A stretch of 64,000 bases of DNA from Mycobacterium colombiense CECT 3035 (GTDB lineage: Bacteria; Actinomycetota; Actinomycetes; Mycobacteriales; Mycobacteriaceae), in contig NZ_CP020821.1 of assembly GCF_002105755.1 (NCBI RefSeq), positions 992,001 to 1,056,000 on the forward strand, read 5' to 3'. The position numbers and the translations under genes were made by a program. Below are positions 42,523 through 50,715 of the stretch, in pieces (position 1 is the stretch's first letter; every line of letters begins with the position of its first letter). Under the pieces are notes generated by a model. That model was not told the DNA's origin. It saw only the letters and a list, made by a program, of their open reading frames with translations, and did not search any database.

Positions 42523-43647
42523 TCACCCCAGCGGGTCGTTCTGGCGCACCCCCCGGTACATGCCCCAGCGCACGATCCACGGCATCACCACGCGCTCGAC
42601 CGACCACGACGGGAAGCGGAAGGCGTGGCCGGTGGGCAGGAAGACCTCCAGCCCGTTGGGCTGTATGCCCACCAGGGAGCCCCATCGCCGGGTCGGTGCA
42701 CGGTAGGTGCGCAGCGGCCGGCCGGCGAAGTCGGCGAGGACGTTGCGCGCCACCAGCGTGTCGCCGCGGTTACGGGCGGAGCTGCGCAACGGGTCGGTCG
42801 CCGCGACGTCGCCGACCGCGAACACGCCCCGGTGGCCGGGCACCCGCAGCTCCGGCGTGACGCGCACGAAACCCCGCTCGTCGAGCAGTTCCGGCGGCAG
42901 CCACCCGGTGTTGGGCCGCACCCGCCCGATCGCCCACAGCACGGCGTCGGCGGCGGCCGGGGGTTGCCCGGTGCTCCAGTGAACCGGTCCGCTGGTCAGT
43001 TCGTCGCCCGCGAACCCGTCGGCCACCACCGCGCGGTGTCCCGGGTGCAGGCCGACGCCCAGCTGGGCCAGGCGGCCGCGGATCCGCTGCCAAATCCGTG
43101 GATGGTGCCCCTCGAGCGCGGACTCGCCGGGGAAGTACAGCTCGATCCGCTTGTCCGGCCAGGTGGTCGCCATGTTGAGCGCGCTGCTCACCGCCGCGGC
43201 CCCGCCGCCCACCACCACCACCGACGCGGCGGCGGCCAGCCGGTCGTGCGCGGCGCGCAGTCCCGCGCCGATCTCGGCCGCCGACTGCAGGGTCGGCTGC
43301 CGCCAGAAGCCGTTGCTGACGCCGGTCGAGATGACCAGCGCGTCGTACGGCTCGGTGATCGCCGTGCCGTCTTCGGTTCGGACGAAGACGGTCTGGGCGG
43401 CCAGGTCCACCCCGGTCAGCGTGGCCTGCACGGTGCGAACGCCGTCGAGGCGGCGGAACCGGTCGAACGGGATCCAGTAGTCGCGCGCCCAGTCGTGCGG
43501 ACGCGAGAGCCGGACGCCGAGTTCCTGACCGCTCACCAGCGCGGGTTTGGCCGAGATGCCGACGACGTCGGCGTGCCGGGACAGCCGGATCGCCGCGAGG
43601 ACGCCTGCGTCCCCGAGTCCGGCGACGATGACACGCTTGCGGTTCAT
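42523..43647 (-). CDS. NAD(P)/FAD-dependent oxidoreductase (NDH-2/AIF-like)
   Basis: 374 aa. The N-terminal FAD-binding turn is VIVAGLGDAGVLAAIRL, a variant with GLGDAG in place of GGGxxG. The second dinucleotide fold is VVVVGGGAAAVSSAL, and the FAD-closing motif is GVFAVGDVAA. The order matches pyridine nucleotide-disulfide oxidoreductases lacking a redox disulfide, such as type II NADH dehydrogenases and AIF/FSP1 proteins, which reduce quinones or ferredoxins. The C terminus (FPSWSVERVVMPWIVRWG) is amphipathic and could touch the membrane. The ATG at 43647 has AGGATA upstream. It is convergent with the copper oxidase and divergent from the membrane protein gene. Confidence 0.85.
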   Translation of the reverse strand: MNRKRVIVAGLGDAGVLAAIRLSRHADVVGISAKPALVSGQELGVRLSRPHDWARDYWIPFDRFRRLDGVRTVQATLTGVDLAAQTVFVRTEDGTAITEPYDALVISTGVSNGFWRQPTLQSAAEIGAGLRAAHDRLAAAASVVVVGGGAAAVSSALNMATTWPDKRIELYFPGESALEGHHPRIWQRIRGRLAQLGVGLHPGHRAVVADGFAGDELTSGPVHWSTGQPPAAADAVLWAIGRVRPNTGWLPPELLDERGFVRVTPELRVPGHRGVFAVGDVAATDPLRSSARNRGDTLVARNVLADFAGRPLRTYRAPTRRWGSLVGIQPNGLEVFLPTGHAFRFPSWSVERVVMPWIVRWGMYRGVRQNDPLG

Positions 43648-43717
43648 GCCGTTATCCTGCCCTGCGTAGATTGCGGGCGAGCCGTTGACCGATCCGAGAG
43701 CGAGGGGGGCACGTCAG

Positions 43718-44617
43718 TTGATCGTCTCGCGCAGAATCGACAGCCCGGCGCGGCTGGGGGAGTCCGGGGCGTCGGCGCATCCGCGGGTGAGTCCCGCGCT
43801 GCGCACCTTTCTGAGTGCGATGGTGCGCGCGTCGGCCCCTCGTCCCGCCGCGGCCCGGCGCGCCGCGAAGGACTTCGAGAAGCGCCTGATGCCGGCGGTC
43901 ATCGCCGAGATCCGGTGGTCGTTCAGCCGGCCGCGCACCTGGTTGATGGGTGTGGTGGCCAACGTGCTCTTCGCCGGCGGCTGGTTGCTGGTGCAGCCGC
44001 TGACTCTTGGCCGGCACCACGACTGGGTGATCCTGGTGGGCACCTATTTCTCCTCCTGGGTCCTCGCCGACGTCACCACCACCAACTTCCTGGGCGCCGA
44101 CCATTACCGCATCCTTCGCGGTTTGTCGGACGGGGTGCCGTTCTGGCGAATCCTGTTGATCAAGAACCTCGCCCTGCTCGCGATCGTCGGGCTGCCCACC
44201 CTGGCCGCCGCGGTCGCGTTGACGCTGTGGCTGGAAACACCGGCGCGGCTTGGCATTACGATGCCCACCGTCGCGGTGCCGATTGTGTCCTGGCTGGGTG
44301 TCGGCAACTTCATCTCGGTGCTGCACCCGGTCAGCGTCGAGCCGCTGATCCGGCGCTGGCGCCAGCGCGGGGACCTGCGCCGCACCCGCAGCTGGGTGCT
44401 GGCCCTGACGTTGCCGTACGCGCTGTACTACGTTGCCGATCCGATGAACGGGGTGGAGCACCGCGTGTTGTGGCAGCAGGCGCCCGCCCTGTTCTGGCCG
44501 GTGTTCGGGCGTGACACCAAAAGTTTCGTCCACCTCGCCATCGCCGCGAGCGTGTGGGTCGCGGGCAGCATCGCCGCGGTGTATTGGGTGCGCCGGCGCG
44601 GACTGCAGATCCGCTAG
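43718..44617 (+). CDS. Multi-pass membrane protein of unknown function
   Basis: About 299 aa with five to six hydrophobic segments (for example WLMGVVANVLFAGGWLLV, LLAIVGLPTLAAAVALTLWL, LAIAASVWVAGSIAAVYWV) and basic loops (RRWRQRGDLRRTRS). The layout is reminiscent of ABC-2 type permease subunits, but no ATPase gene is adjacent and I do not assign a function. The TTG at 43718 is preferred because GAGGGGGG lies 8 nt upstream. A TTG at 43685 gives 11 more residues and has no such site. Its TAG stop lies inside a CTAG palindrome that also supplies the stop of the convergent F420 gene. Confidence 0.75.
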   Translation: MIVSRRIDSPARLGESGASAHPRVSPALRTFLSAMVRASAPRPAAARRAAKDFEKRLMPAVIAEIRWSFSRPRTWLMGVVANVLFAGGWLLVQPLTLGRHHDWVILVGTYFSSWVLADVTTTNFLGADHYRILRGLSDGVPFWRILLIKNLALLAIVGLPTLAAAVALTLWLETPARLGITMPTVAVPIVSWLGVGNFISVLHPVSVEPLIRRWRQRGDLRRTRSWVLALTLPYALYYVADPMNGVEHRVLWQQAPALFWPVFGRDTKSFVHLAIAASVWVAGSIAAVYWVRRRGLQIR

Positions 44618-45531
44618 GACACCTGGGGTTTGATCTCTTCGATGACCCATTGCGCGTAGTCGAGGTATTCGTCCACGCCGCTGACGGCGGGGACCGGAAC
44701 CGCGGTCACGGTCACGCCCTGCTGGGCGAGCCAGCTCAACCGGTCGACGATCTCTGTGGCGCTCATGCCCGGGCGGTCGGTCGCGCGGCGGGCGACGTGT
44801 CCCTCGCCGACCCGGTTGGTGCCCAGCCCGTGCATCACCTCGAAGTCCCGGCCGTCGTAGGAGGGTTGGGACTTGATGTAGTCGAGCTTCCCGGCGATCT
44901 GTTCCGGTTGTGTGAGGAATGGCCACCACCCGGACCCGAAGGTGGCCGCCCTGCGCAGCGCGGCGTCGGCGTCCCCCCCGATCCAGATCGGAAGATGGGG
45001 TTTTTGAACGGGTTTCGGGTCGAAGGCGATGTCGGCGAACGACACATACCGTCCTTCGAACCGAGGCGTGTCGCTGGTCCACAATTCGACGATGGCGGCC
45101 AGATACTCGTCGGCGATGCGGCCCCGTTCCTTGAACGGCACTGAAAGCAACTCGAACTCGCGGGCCAGCCACCCCACTCCGAACGTCACCATCATCCGGC
45201 CGCCGCTCATCCAGTCCGCGGTGGCCAGCGCTTTGGCCACCACGATGGGGTGCTGCAGCGGCAGGATGGTGACGCAGGAGTTGATGGCCACCCGTTCGGT
45301 GGCCCCCGCGATGAAGGCTTGGGCGGTGGTCGAGTGCAGGTAGTGCGACCCGGACAACTCGACGTGGTCGGTGGGGATGACGAGATGCTCGGGCACCGCG
45401 ATCATGTCGTAGCCCCACCGGTCGGCGCATTGCATCATGCGTCGTTGTTCGGGCCCGGTGACGGCCGCCTCCCAGGGCTGCGTAATCGCCTTGAGGCGCA
45501 GCAGGTGCGGAACGGGGAAGGCGAATTTCAC
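44614..45531 (-). CDS. LLM-class F420-dependent oxidoreductase
   Basis: 305 aa, luciferase-like TIM barrel. Diagnostic stretches are YDMIAVPEHLVIP, LSGSHYLHSTTAQAFIAGAT, VTILPLQHPIVVAKALATAD, GRMMVTFGVGWLAREFE and PIWIGGDADAALRRAA. These bind deazaflavin F420 in the mycobacterial members and use it to reduce or oxidise organic substrates. The GTG at 45531 has AGGAG with 7-nt spacing; upstream codons of the longer frame run into the divergent PadR promoter region and are not protein-like. It is divergent from the PadR regulator, which probably controls it. Confidence 0.88.
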   Translation of the reverse strand: MKFAFPVPHLLRLKAITQPWEAAVTGPEQRRMMQCADRWGYDMIAVPEHLVIPTDHVELSGSHYLHSTTAQAFIAGATERVAINSCVTILPLQHPIVVAKALATADWMSGGRMMVTFGVGWLAREFELLSVPFKERGRIADEYLAAIVELWTSDTPRFEGRYVSFADIAFDPKPVQKPHLPIWIGGDADAALRRAATFGSGWWPFLTQPEQIAGKLDYIKSQPSYDGRDFEVMHGLGTNRVGEGHVARRATDRPGMSATEIVDRLSWLAQQGVTVTAVPVPAVSGVDEYLDYAQWVIEEIKPQVS

Positions 45532-45644
45532 GGGGCAACTCCTGCTGAGCTCTCGGATAGCCGACGTTGTCGGCAGTCCCTGTAACAATCGCACGCGCAT
45601 CCCGACCAGCGGTCCATGCCGGGCAACCTTTTCCCGCGAGTTGT

Positions 45645-45650
45645 TAGTCT
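45645..45650 (+). promoter_or_regulatory. Candidate leaderless -10 box of the padR gene (TAGTCT)
   Basis: TAGTCT fits TANNNT and ends 6 nt before the GTG at 45657, with no ribosome binding site between. This suggests a leaderless transcript. A TTGTTA hexamer overlapping its start (45641-45646) has an inverted counterpart TAACAA about 55 nt upstream (near 45582), possibly an operator pair for the divergent region. Confidence 0.45.
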
Positions 45651-45656
45651 GGCGAC

Positions 45657-46334
45657 GTGGACGGGCCTGGCGACAAACCCACGAAGGCGGCACTGGCCGC
45701 GACGAGTTGGGCGCTGCTGGGCATGATGTCCTACGAAGAGGAAGTCTCGGGCTACGACCTCAAGAAGTGGATCGACTGGAGCGTCGACCTTTACTACTGG
45801 AGCCCGTCGTACAGCCAGATCTACACGGAGCTGAAAAAGCTCGAGAGCCTGGGCCTGGTGACATCACGCGTCGAGCACGACGAGGGTACGCGCAGCCGCC
45901 GGCTGTACAAGATCACCTCGGCGGGGATGGCCGCCGTCACCGACTGGACCAACAACGCGCCGGTGGACCCGCCGGTGCTCAAGCACAGCGTGTTGCTGCG
46001 GGTGACCTTCGGGCACCTGAGCAACCCGGCGCGGCTGAAGGAACTGCTGCAGGAGCACGCGGCGTATGCCGAAGCGCGACATCGCAAAGCGGTGGAGGAC
46101 GCCGAGGGGGCGGAGATCGAGCCCGCGTGGGCGTATTCGGTGATCGCACTTCGCTGGGCGGCCAAGTATTACGCCGCCGAGCGAGAGTTCGCCTTGGAGC
46201 TGATGAAGGACATCGACGAAGCGGATGCCATCATCGAGAAGGCCGCCAAGGGCGGCTACGGGCGCCCGCGCCCCACGCCGGGCTTCTGGCGCGAAGTCGA
46301 AAAACAGATCGAAGCCCAACGCGAAGCCGACTAG
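45657..46334 (+). CDS. PadR-family transcriptional regulator
   Basis: 225 aa. The N-terminal winged helix is typical of PadR proteins: ALLGMMSYEEEVSGYDLKKWID, then YSQIYTELKKLESLGLV and the wing SRRLYKIT. A long C-terminal helical dimerisation region (about residues 100-200) marks the PadR-s1/VirR subgroup. It probably represses the divergent F420-dependent oxidoreductase gene and itself in response to a small hydrophobic or phenolic ligand. The GTG start lacks a Shine-Dalgarno but sits 6 nt after TAGTCT, as in leaderless mycobacterial mRNAs. Its TAG stop overlaps the stop of the convergent dehydrogenase gene in a shared CTAG. Confidence 0.88.
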   Translation: MDGPGDKPTKAALAATSWALLGMMSYEEEVSGYDLKKWIDWSVDLYYWSPSYSQIYTELKKLESLGLVTSRVEHDEGTRSRRLYKITSAGMAAVTDWTNNAPVDPPVLKHSVLLRVTFGHLSNPARLKELLQEHAAYAEARHRKAVEDAEGAEIEPAWAYSVIALRWAAKYYAAEREFALELMKDIDEADAIIEKAAKGGYGRPRPTPGFWREVEKQIEAQREAD

Positions 46335-48082
46335 TGCTGCCGGTGGCGGTCAGCCTGGCCCGGCTCCACCGCGCTTGCCGTCGCCGTACCCGCCGCGTCG
46401 CGGGCCGCGATGTAGCCGTAAACGAGGCCCTGCGCGATCGTCGCACCCGCTCCCGGATAGGTCGTGCCGAAGGCGTTGGCGGCGGTATTGCCGATCGCGT
46501 ACAGCCCGGGGATGGCTGTCCCGTCTTCGCGCAGCACCCGCGCCCGTTCGTCGGCCTTCAGCCCGCCGCACGTGCCGAGATCGGAGAGCACCATCCTGAC
46601 GGCGTAGAACGGCCCCTTGCGCAACGGACGCAAGTTCGGATTCGGGGTTATCGTCGGGTCGCCGTAGTACCGGTCATAGGCGCTGCGTCCCCTGCCGAAG
46701 TCGGGATCTTCTCCCGCGCAGGCGCTTTCATTGAAACGGAGCATTGTCGCGGTGAATTCCGGGATCGGGACGTTCATGTTCGCGGCCAGCTCTGCGTGGC
46801 TGTCGGCACGCACCGCGATACCCGCGTCGTACCAGGCCTGGGGAATTCGCATCCGCGGAAATAACTCGGCGCCAAAGACATAACTGTTGCGGTATTGCTG
46901 GTCGAAAACGATCCACATCGCCTCGACAGGCGTTCCCGCCCGTTCCAGTTCGAGCAGCCGTTGGCCGAACGACATGTAGTCTGCGGACTCGTTGGCGAAC
47001 CTGCGGCCGTTCTGGTCGACGATCAGCGAGCCCGGGAGTGATCGTTCGGCGAGCATCACCATCGGTGCCTTGCCCGGCAGCGGTGCGACGGCCGGAAACC
47101 ACCATGCCTGGTCCATCAAATCGACGTCCGCCCCGAGCTCCTGGGCCGCGCGGATTCCGTCGCCCGTATTCGATTCGGCACCCAGGCTCAGGTTCGCGCC
47201 CAGCGCTTCGGACTGGAATTTCCACCGCAGGTCCATGCTGTGGTCGAATCCGCCCGTCGCCAGCACCACACCGCGCCGCGCCGTAACGGTGACTTCGCGT
47301 CCGGCGTGGTCGAGGACGGCGCCGGTTACCCGGCTGTCGTCGCCGGCGAGCCGCAACAGCGTGGTATCGGTCCACAGGGGGATTCCCGCCCGCAACACGC
47401 CCGCAAAAAGGCCGGCCGTCAGGCCTTGGCCACCGGCCGCGTAGTGACGCCCCAACAGCAGGCCGCCGACGCCTTGGGTCACTCGTTTGAGGATCGTCGG
47501 GATGCCCTTGCGCGGCACCCGCGCCATCAGATTCATCCAGCGGTAGTCCGCGCCCGTCGTCGGGACGGGGACGCCGGCCTCCATGACCCCGGGCCGCAGC
47601 CGGGAACGGTATTCGCCCAGCACCGAGGTGTCCAGTGGGCGGCATTCGCAGGTGCGCCCCGCGGCGCTGCCCCCGGCTTGCTCGGGGTGGTAGTCCGAGT
47701 AGTCACGGGCCCAGAAGAGACGCAGCGGAGTGGTCCGGCGCAGCAACTCGACCGTTGCGGGCAGGTGGGCCAGAAACGCGGCGGAGCGCTGCGCCGGTGC
47801 GGACCCGGCGACCACCGATTCGAGGTAGGTGGCGGCACGTTCGGCGCTGTCGTTGGCACCGGCTTCGGCGAGCACCGGACCGGCGGGCAGCCACAGTGCA
47901 CCGCCGGACCGGGCGGTCGAGCCGCCCACGTATGACGACTTCTCCACGATGAGCACCGATAGCCCGAGCTCACGGGCGGCGAGCGCGGCCGTCAAGCCGG
48001 TGCCGGAACCGACTACCAGCAGGTCGACGGTCATGTCGGCCACTGGAAGTCCGGCGGGAATCGTCGTGCTTGGCGCGGTCAC
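46331..48082 (-). CDS. FAD-dependent 3-ketosteroid-delta1-dehydrogenase-like oxidoreductase
   Basis: About 583 aa. FAD-binding N terminus DLLVVGSGTGLTAALAAREL followed by EKSSYVGGSTARSGG, the arrangement of KstD and related fumarate reductase-type flavoproteins. The C-terminal TYPGAGATIAQGLVYGYIAA corresponds to the conserved KstD segment that carries the catalytic tyrosine. The enzyme would introduce a C1-C2 double bond in a 3-oxo ring. The GTG at 48082 is preferred because the minus strand reads TACCGT 8 nt upstream. An internal ATG at 48034 is the alternative, and the longer frame up to 48367 runs antisense into the Rieske gene. Divergent from kshA. KstD with KshA is the classic pair for opening steroid ring B, though the substrate may be steroid-like rather than cholesterol. 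Confidence 0.82.
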   Translation of the reverse strand: MTAPSTTIPAGLPVADMTVDLLVVGSGTGLTAALAARELGLSVLIVEKSSYVGGSTARSGGALWLPAGPVLAEAGANDSAERAATYLESVVAGSAPAQRSAAFLAHLPATVELLRRTTPLRLFWARDYSDYHPEQAGGSAAGRTCECRPLDTSVLGEYRSRLRPGVMEAGVPVPTTGADYRWMNLMARVPRKGIPTILKRVTQGVGGLLLGRHYAAGGQGLTAGLFAGVLRAGIPLWTDTTLLRLAGDDSRVTGAVLDHAGREVTVTARRGVVLATGGFDHSMDLRWKFQSEALGANLSLGAESNTGDGIRAAQELGADVDLMDQAWWFPAVAPLPGKAPMVMLAERSLPGSLIVDQNGRRFANESADYMSFGQRLLELERAGTPVEAMWIVFDQQYRNSYVFGAELFPRMRIPQAWYDAGIAVRADSHAELAANMNVPIPEFTATMLRFNESACAGEDPDFGRGRSAYDRYYGDPTITPNPNLRPLRKGPFYAVRMVLSDLGTCGGLKADERARVLREDGTAIPGLYAIGNTAANAFGTTYPGAGATIAQGLVYGYIAARDAAGTATASAVEPGQADRHRQH

Positions 48083-48090
48083 GTCACAAA

Positions 48091-48096
48091 ACGGTA
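48091..48096 (-). promoter_or_regulatory. Candidate leaderless -10 box of the KstD-like gene (TACCGT)
   Basis: Minus-strand TACCGT ends 8 nt before the GTG at 48082. There is no Shine-Dalgarno. This supports the short start and a leaderless transcript. Confidence 0.4.
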
Positions 48097-48176
48097 GGCG
48101 TGGGCGTGGGGGCGCAGCAACGGTCCTCCTGATGAGTGGAACATCCGTCCCCCGAAGCCCGGTTGGAGGTTGTTCA

Positions 48177-49307
48177 ATGATGCCCATGAGTTTGCAGTCC
48201 GATGCCGACGAAATCCGACTCATCGAGGCGCAGGCGACGCCGACGCGGTTCGCCCGCGGCTGGCACTGCTTGGGTCTGATCAAGGATTTCGGCGACGGTA
48301 AACCGCACGCGGTCAACGCCTTCGGGCAGAAGCTCGTCGTCTTCCGCGGCGGTGACGGGAACATCAACGTGCTCGACGGCTACTGCCGCCACATGGGCGG
48401 TGACCTGTCCCAAGGCGAGGTCAAGGGTGACGAGATCGCGTGTCCGTTCCATGACTGGCGTTGGGGCGGCGACGGTCGCTGCAAGCTGGTGCCCTACAGC
48501 AAGCGCACCCCCCGACTGGCGCGCACCCAGGCATGGACCACCCTGCAACAGGACGGGATGCTGTTCGTCTGGAACGATCCCGAGCGCAAACCACCGCCTC
48601 CGGAGGTGACGATCCCGCGCATCGAGGGCGCCACCAGCGACGCGTGGACCGATTGGCACTGGTACACCACCGTGGTGGACACCAACTGCCGCGAAATCAT
48701 CGACAACGTCGTGGACATGGCGCATTTCTTCTACATCCATGGGTCTTTGCCCACGCAATTCAAGAACATCTTCGAAGGCCACGTGGCGACGCAGTACATG
48801 AACAGCGCGGGCCGTCCCGACATCGGCGGTGAGGGTCCCAAGATGCTCGGGACCACCTCGGTGGCGTCCTACTGGGGTCCGTCATTCATGATCGACGACC
48901 TGACCTATCACTACGAGGACGCCGACCACCAGACCGTGCTGATCAACTGCCACTACCCGATCGACGCGAATTCGTTTGTGCTGCAATACGGGATCATTGT
49001 CAAGAAGTCGGACGCCCTGCCCGAGGACCTGGCCATGCAGACCGCGATTGCTCTCGGCGACTTCGTCAAGATGGGCTTCGAGCAGGACGTGCAGATCTGG
49101 CGGCATAAGGCGCGCATCGACAACCCACTGCTGGTCGAGGAAGACGGTCCGGTCTATCAGCTGCGTCGCTGGTATCAGCAGTTCTACGTCGATGCCGCCG
49201 ACGTGCAACCGGATATGGTGGACCGCTTCGAGTTCGAGCTGGACACCACCCGGCCCTACGCGGCGTGGATGAAAGAGGTCGAGGACAACATGACGGCCAG
49301 GGCCTGA
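48177..49307 (+). CDS. kshA: Rieske non-heme iron oxygenase, 3-ketosteroid 9-alpha-hydroxylase oxygenase type
   Basis: 376 aa. The Rieske cluster ligands are C70-x-H72 (YCRHMGG) and C89-x2-H92 (ACPFHDW). The mononuclear iron site is in NVVDMAHFFYIHG (H183, H188). The sequence GYCRHMGGDLSQG, WRWGGDGRCKLVPY and LVEEDGPVYQLRRWY is very like actinobacterial KshA, which hydroxylates the 9-alpha position of 3-ketosteroids and, with KstD, triggers ring opening. ATG at 48177 with GGAGG 7 nt upstream; a run of ATG ATG CCC ATG follows. It is probably one of several KshA paralogues. No KshB reductase is in the window, so electrons must come from elsewhere or via an unidentified partner. Confidence 0.9.
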   Translation: MMPMSLQSDADEIRLIEAQATPTRFARGWHCLGLIKDFGDGKPHAVNAFGQKLVVFRGGDGNINVLDGYCRHMGGDLSQGEVKGDEIACPFHDWRWGGDGRCKLVPYSKRTPRLARTQAWTTLQQDGMLFVWNDPERKPPPPEVTIPRIEGATSDAWTDWHWYTTVVDTNCREIIDNVVDMAHFFYIHGSLPTQFKNIFEGHVATQYMNSAGRPDIGGEGPKMLGTTSVASYWGPSFMIDDLTYHYEDADHQTVLINCHYPIDANSFVLQYGIIVKKSDALPEDLAMQTAIALGDFVKMGFEQDVQIWRHKARIDNPLLVEEDGPVYQLRRWYQQFYVDAADVQPDMVDRFEFELDTTRPYAAWMKEVEDNMTARA

Positions 49308-49309
49308 CG

Positions 49310-49594
49310 ATGCTGGAAGCGTCTGTGCGCGAGGATAACCGGCTCGAAGCGGCGCCGATGGTGCCGGTGACGTGCCGTGAGTGCCGTGCACGGGTGCTGG
49401 CGCGCAAAAGCAGTTGGAACCAGACCAGCGTGCAGTGGGACGCGGCGTCCTCGGCGCGCTGTGTCGAGCGGCGCGAGGCCGAGCGCCTCGCCGGCCATCA
49501 CCGGGGACCGTTCCTGGCGTGTGAAGCTTTGCGCGATTCGATTCAGGTCGCCGTTGCGACAGGGGAATTGGCGATCGTCGACCCGATAGCCTGA
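49310..49594 (+). CDS. Small cysteine-containing protein coupled to the Rieske oxygenase
   Basis: 94 aa, starting 2 nt after the Rieske stop (TGACG then ATG), so it should be translated by coupling. It has a CxxC (VTCRECRARV) and two further cysteines (SARCVERR, LACEAL). Four cysteines could hold zinc or a small redox cluster, but the spacing is not that of a classical ferredoxin. I do not recognise the family. The position argues for an accessory of the oxygenase, for example an electron-transfer or assembly factor. The C terminus is ordinary (GELAIVDPIA). It is followed by a large inverted repeat. Confidence 0.7.
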   Translation: MLEASVREDNRLEAAPMVPVTCRECRARVLARKSSWNQTSVQWDAASSARCVERREAERLAGHHRGPFLACEALRDSIQVAVATGELAIVDPIA

Positions 49595-49600
49595 CCGGCG

Positions 49601-49673
49601 TGCCGCACCCGTCCGTGAGCCGGCAGCCTGTCGATCGGTGACGCGTCGACGCCGTGCAGAGGCGGGTGCGGCA
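49601..49673. terminator. Long inverted repeat between convergent genes
   Basis: TGCCGCACCCG (49601-49611) and CGGGTGCGGCA (49663-49673) are perfect 11-bp reverse complements. They extend inward by a G-U and a C-G pair. The 51-nt interior can form a second short stem (GTCGA/TCGAC). The structure fills the gap between convergent genes ending at 49594 and 49684, so a bidirectional terminator without a U tract is the simplest reading. Confidence 0.5.
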
Positions 49674-49683
49674 TGGTCGCCTC

Positions 49684-50592
49684 CTACGTAGACGACACCG
49701 GCATGATGGGGATCTTCTTCATCGCACTGGCGCGCGGATCGGGTGCTGCGGCGGCGGCACGATGATTTTCTTCACCCCGGGTATAGGTCCACACGCAGAA
49801 GGGTTCGCCGACGGCGAATTTGAAATCTTTTGGTGGCAAGTTGATCTCAAGTTTGCAGCCAGGGAAGAACGGTGCCGAGATGCGTTGCTCGAAAGTGCAG
49901 TTCATCCATGCTCGCGCGGGTGGGTAGAGACCTTCATCCGTGTACTTCTGCAGCACCTCGCATCGACGCATGTTGAGTACCACATGATCAGGGTTGTGCA
50001 CGATGTACTCGCCGCCATACCCGAGCGTGCCGTCGATGCTCAGGCACGCCAGCTTGAGAAAGTCGACGACATGCACGGGCTCGATCTTGAGCACCTTGGC
50101 CAGCTTCGGGTATTCGTAATCGATGATGAGCTGGTACATGTCCGGTAGTCCCAGCCAGACCTCTTCTTCGGGAATGATTTTGGTCCACTGATCGATGAAA
50201 TAGTTGTGCCCTTTCAGGTATTGGTCCCAGTAGGTCTTGATGAGCCGCATCAGCGCATCCTTGGTCAGATCCTCGGTCTGAACATCGAAGGGAATCGCTT
50301 GGTACTGGGGGTTTTTCCAGTCCCAGGCCGGGGGTGCGATGAAACGGCCCATGGGCATCACCTGGCGCATTACCGCCCTGGACACTTCGGCGGCCACGTC
50401 CATGGCGGTGTTGATGCCGACTTTCTCTGAGTAGATTTTGACGTGGGCATAGGGCATGAAGTTCAACGTGTCTTCGAACACGCGGGCCAAGCCGAGAAGA
50501 AAATCGCGTGAGAAGTCCTCGATATTTCCGACCTTGCCCATGAAGTCGTGGGAATAGTCGTCGTAGTTCAGTTGGGCTGATTCGGTGGTCAT
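49684..50592 (-). CDS. 302-aa protein of unknown function
   Basis: Soluble, no signal or membrane segment. The ATG at 50592 has a clear AGGAG in CTAGGAGGAGCA. Acidic N terminus (LNYDDYSHDFMGK). The C-terminal third is cysteine-containing (MRRCEVLQKYTDEGL, RAWMNCTFEQRISAPFFPGC, EPFCVWTYTRG), an arrangement that loosely recalls L-2-amino-thiazoline-4-carboxylate hydrolase-like proteins, but I would not assign this. The last 30 residues look disordered. It is divergent from the TetR gene, across the palindromic operator, and lies next to the steroid-type oxygenase genes, so a role in the same catabolic island is likely. Confidence 0.8.
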   Translation of the reverse strand: MTTESAQLNYDDYSHDFMGKVGNIEDFSRDFLLGLARVFEDTLNFMPYAHVKIYSEKVGINTAMDVAAEVSRAVMRQVMPMGRFIAPPAWDWKNPQYQAIPFDVQTEDLTKDALMRLIKTYWDQYLKGHNYFIDQWTKIIPEEEVWLGLPDMYQLIIDYEYPKLAKVLKIEPVHVVDFLKLACLSIDGTLGYGGEYIVHNPDHVVLNMRRCEVLQKYTDEGLYPPARAWMNCTFEQRISAPFFPGCKLEINLPPKDFKFAVGEPFCVWTYTRGEENHRAAAAAPDPRASAMKKIPIMPVSST

Positions 50593-50715
50593 TGCTCCTC
50601 CTAGTGACTTGCGATGTCGTTGCATCGCCTTCGCGTGGTGTCGCCCGCGTCGGTCGAGCGTTTTTGAGGTTCGACCCCAGGCCGGTACACGGCCGATAAC
50701 TCACCACGTAGGCTG

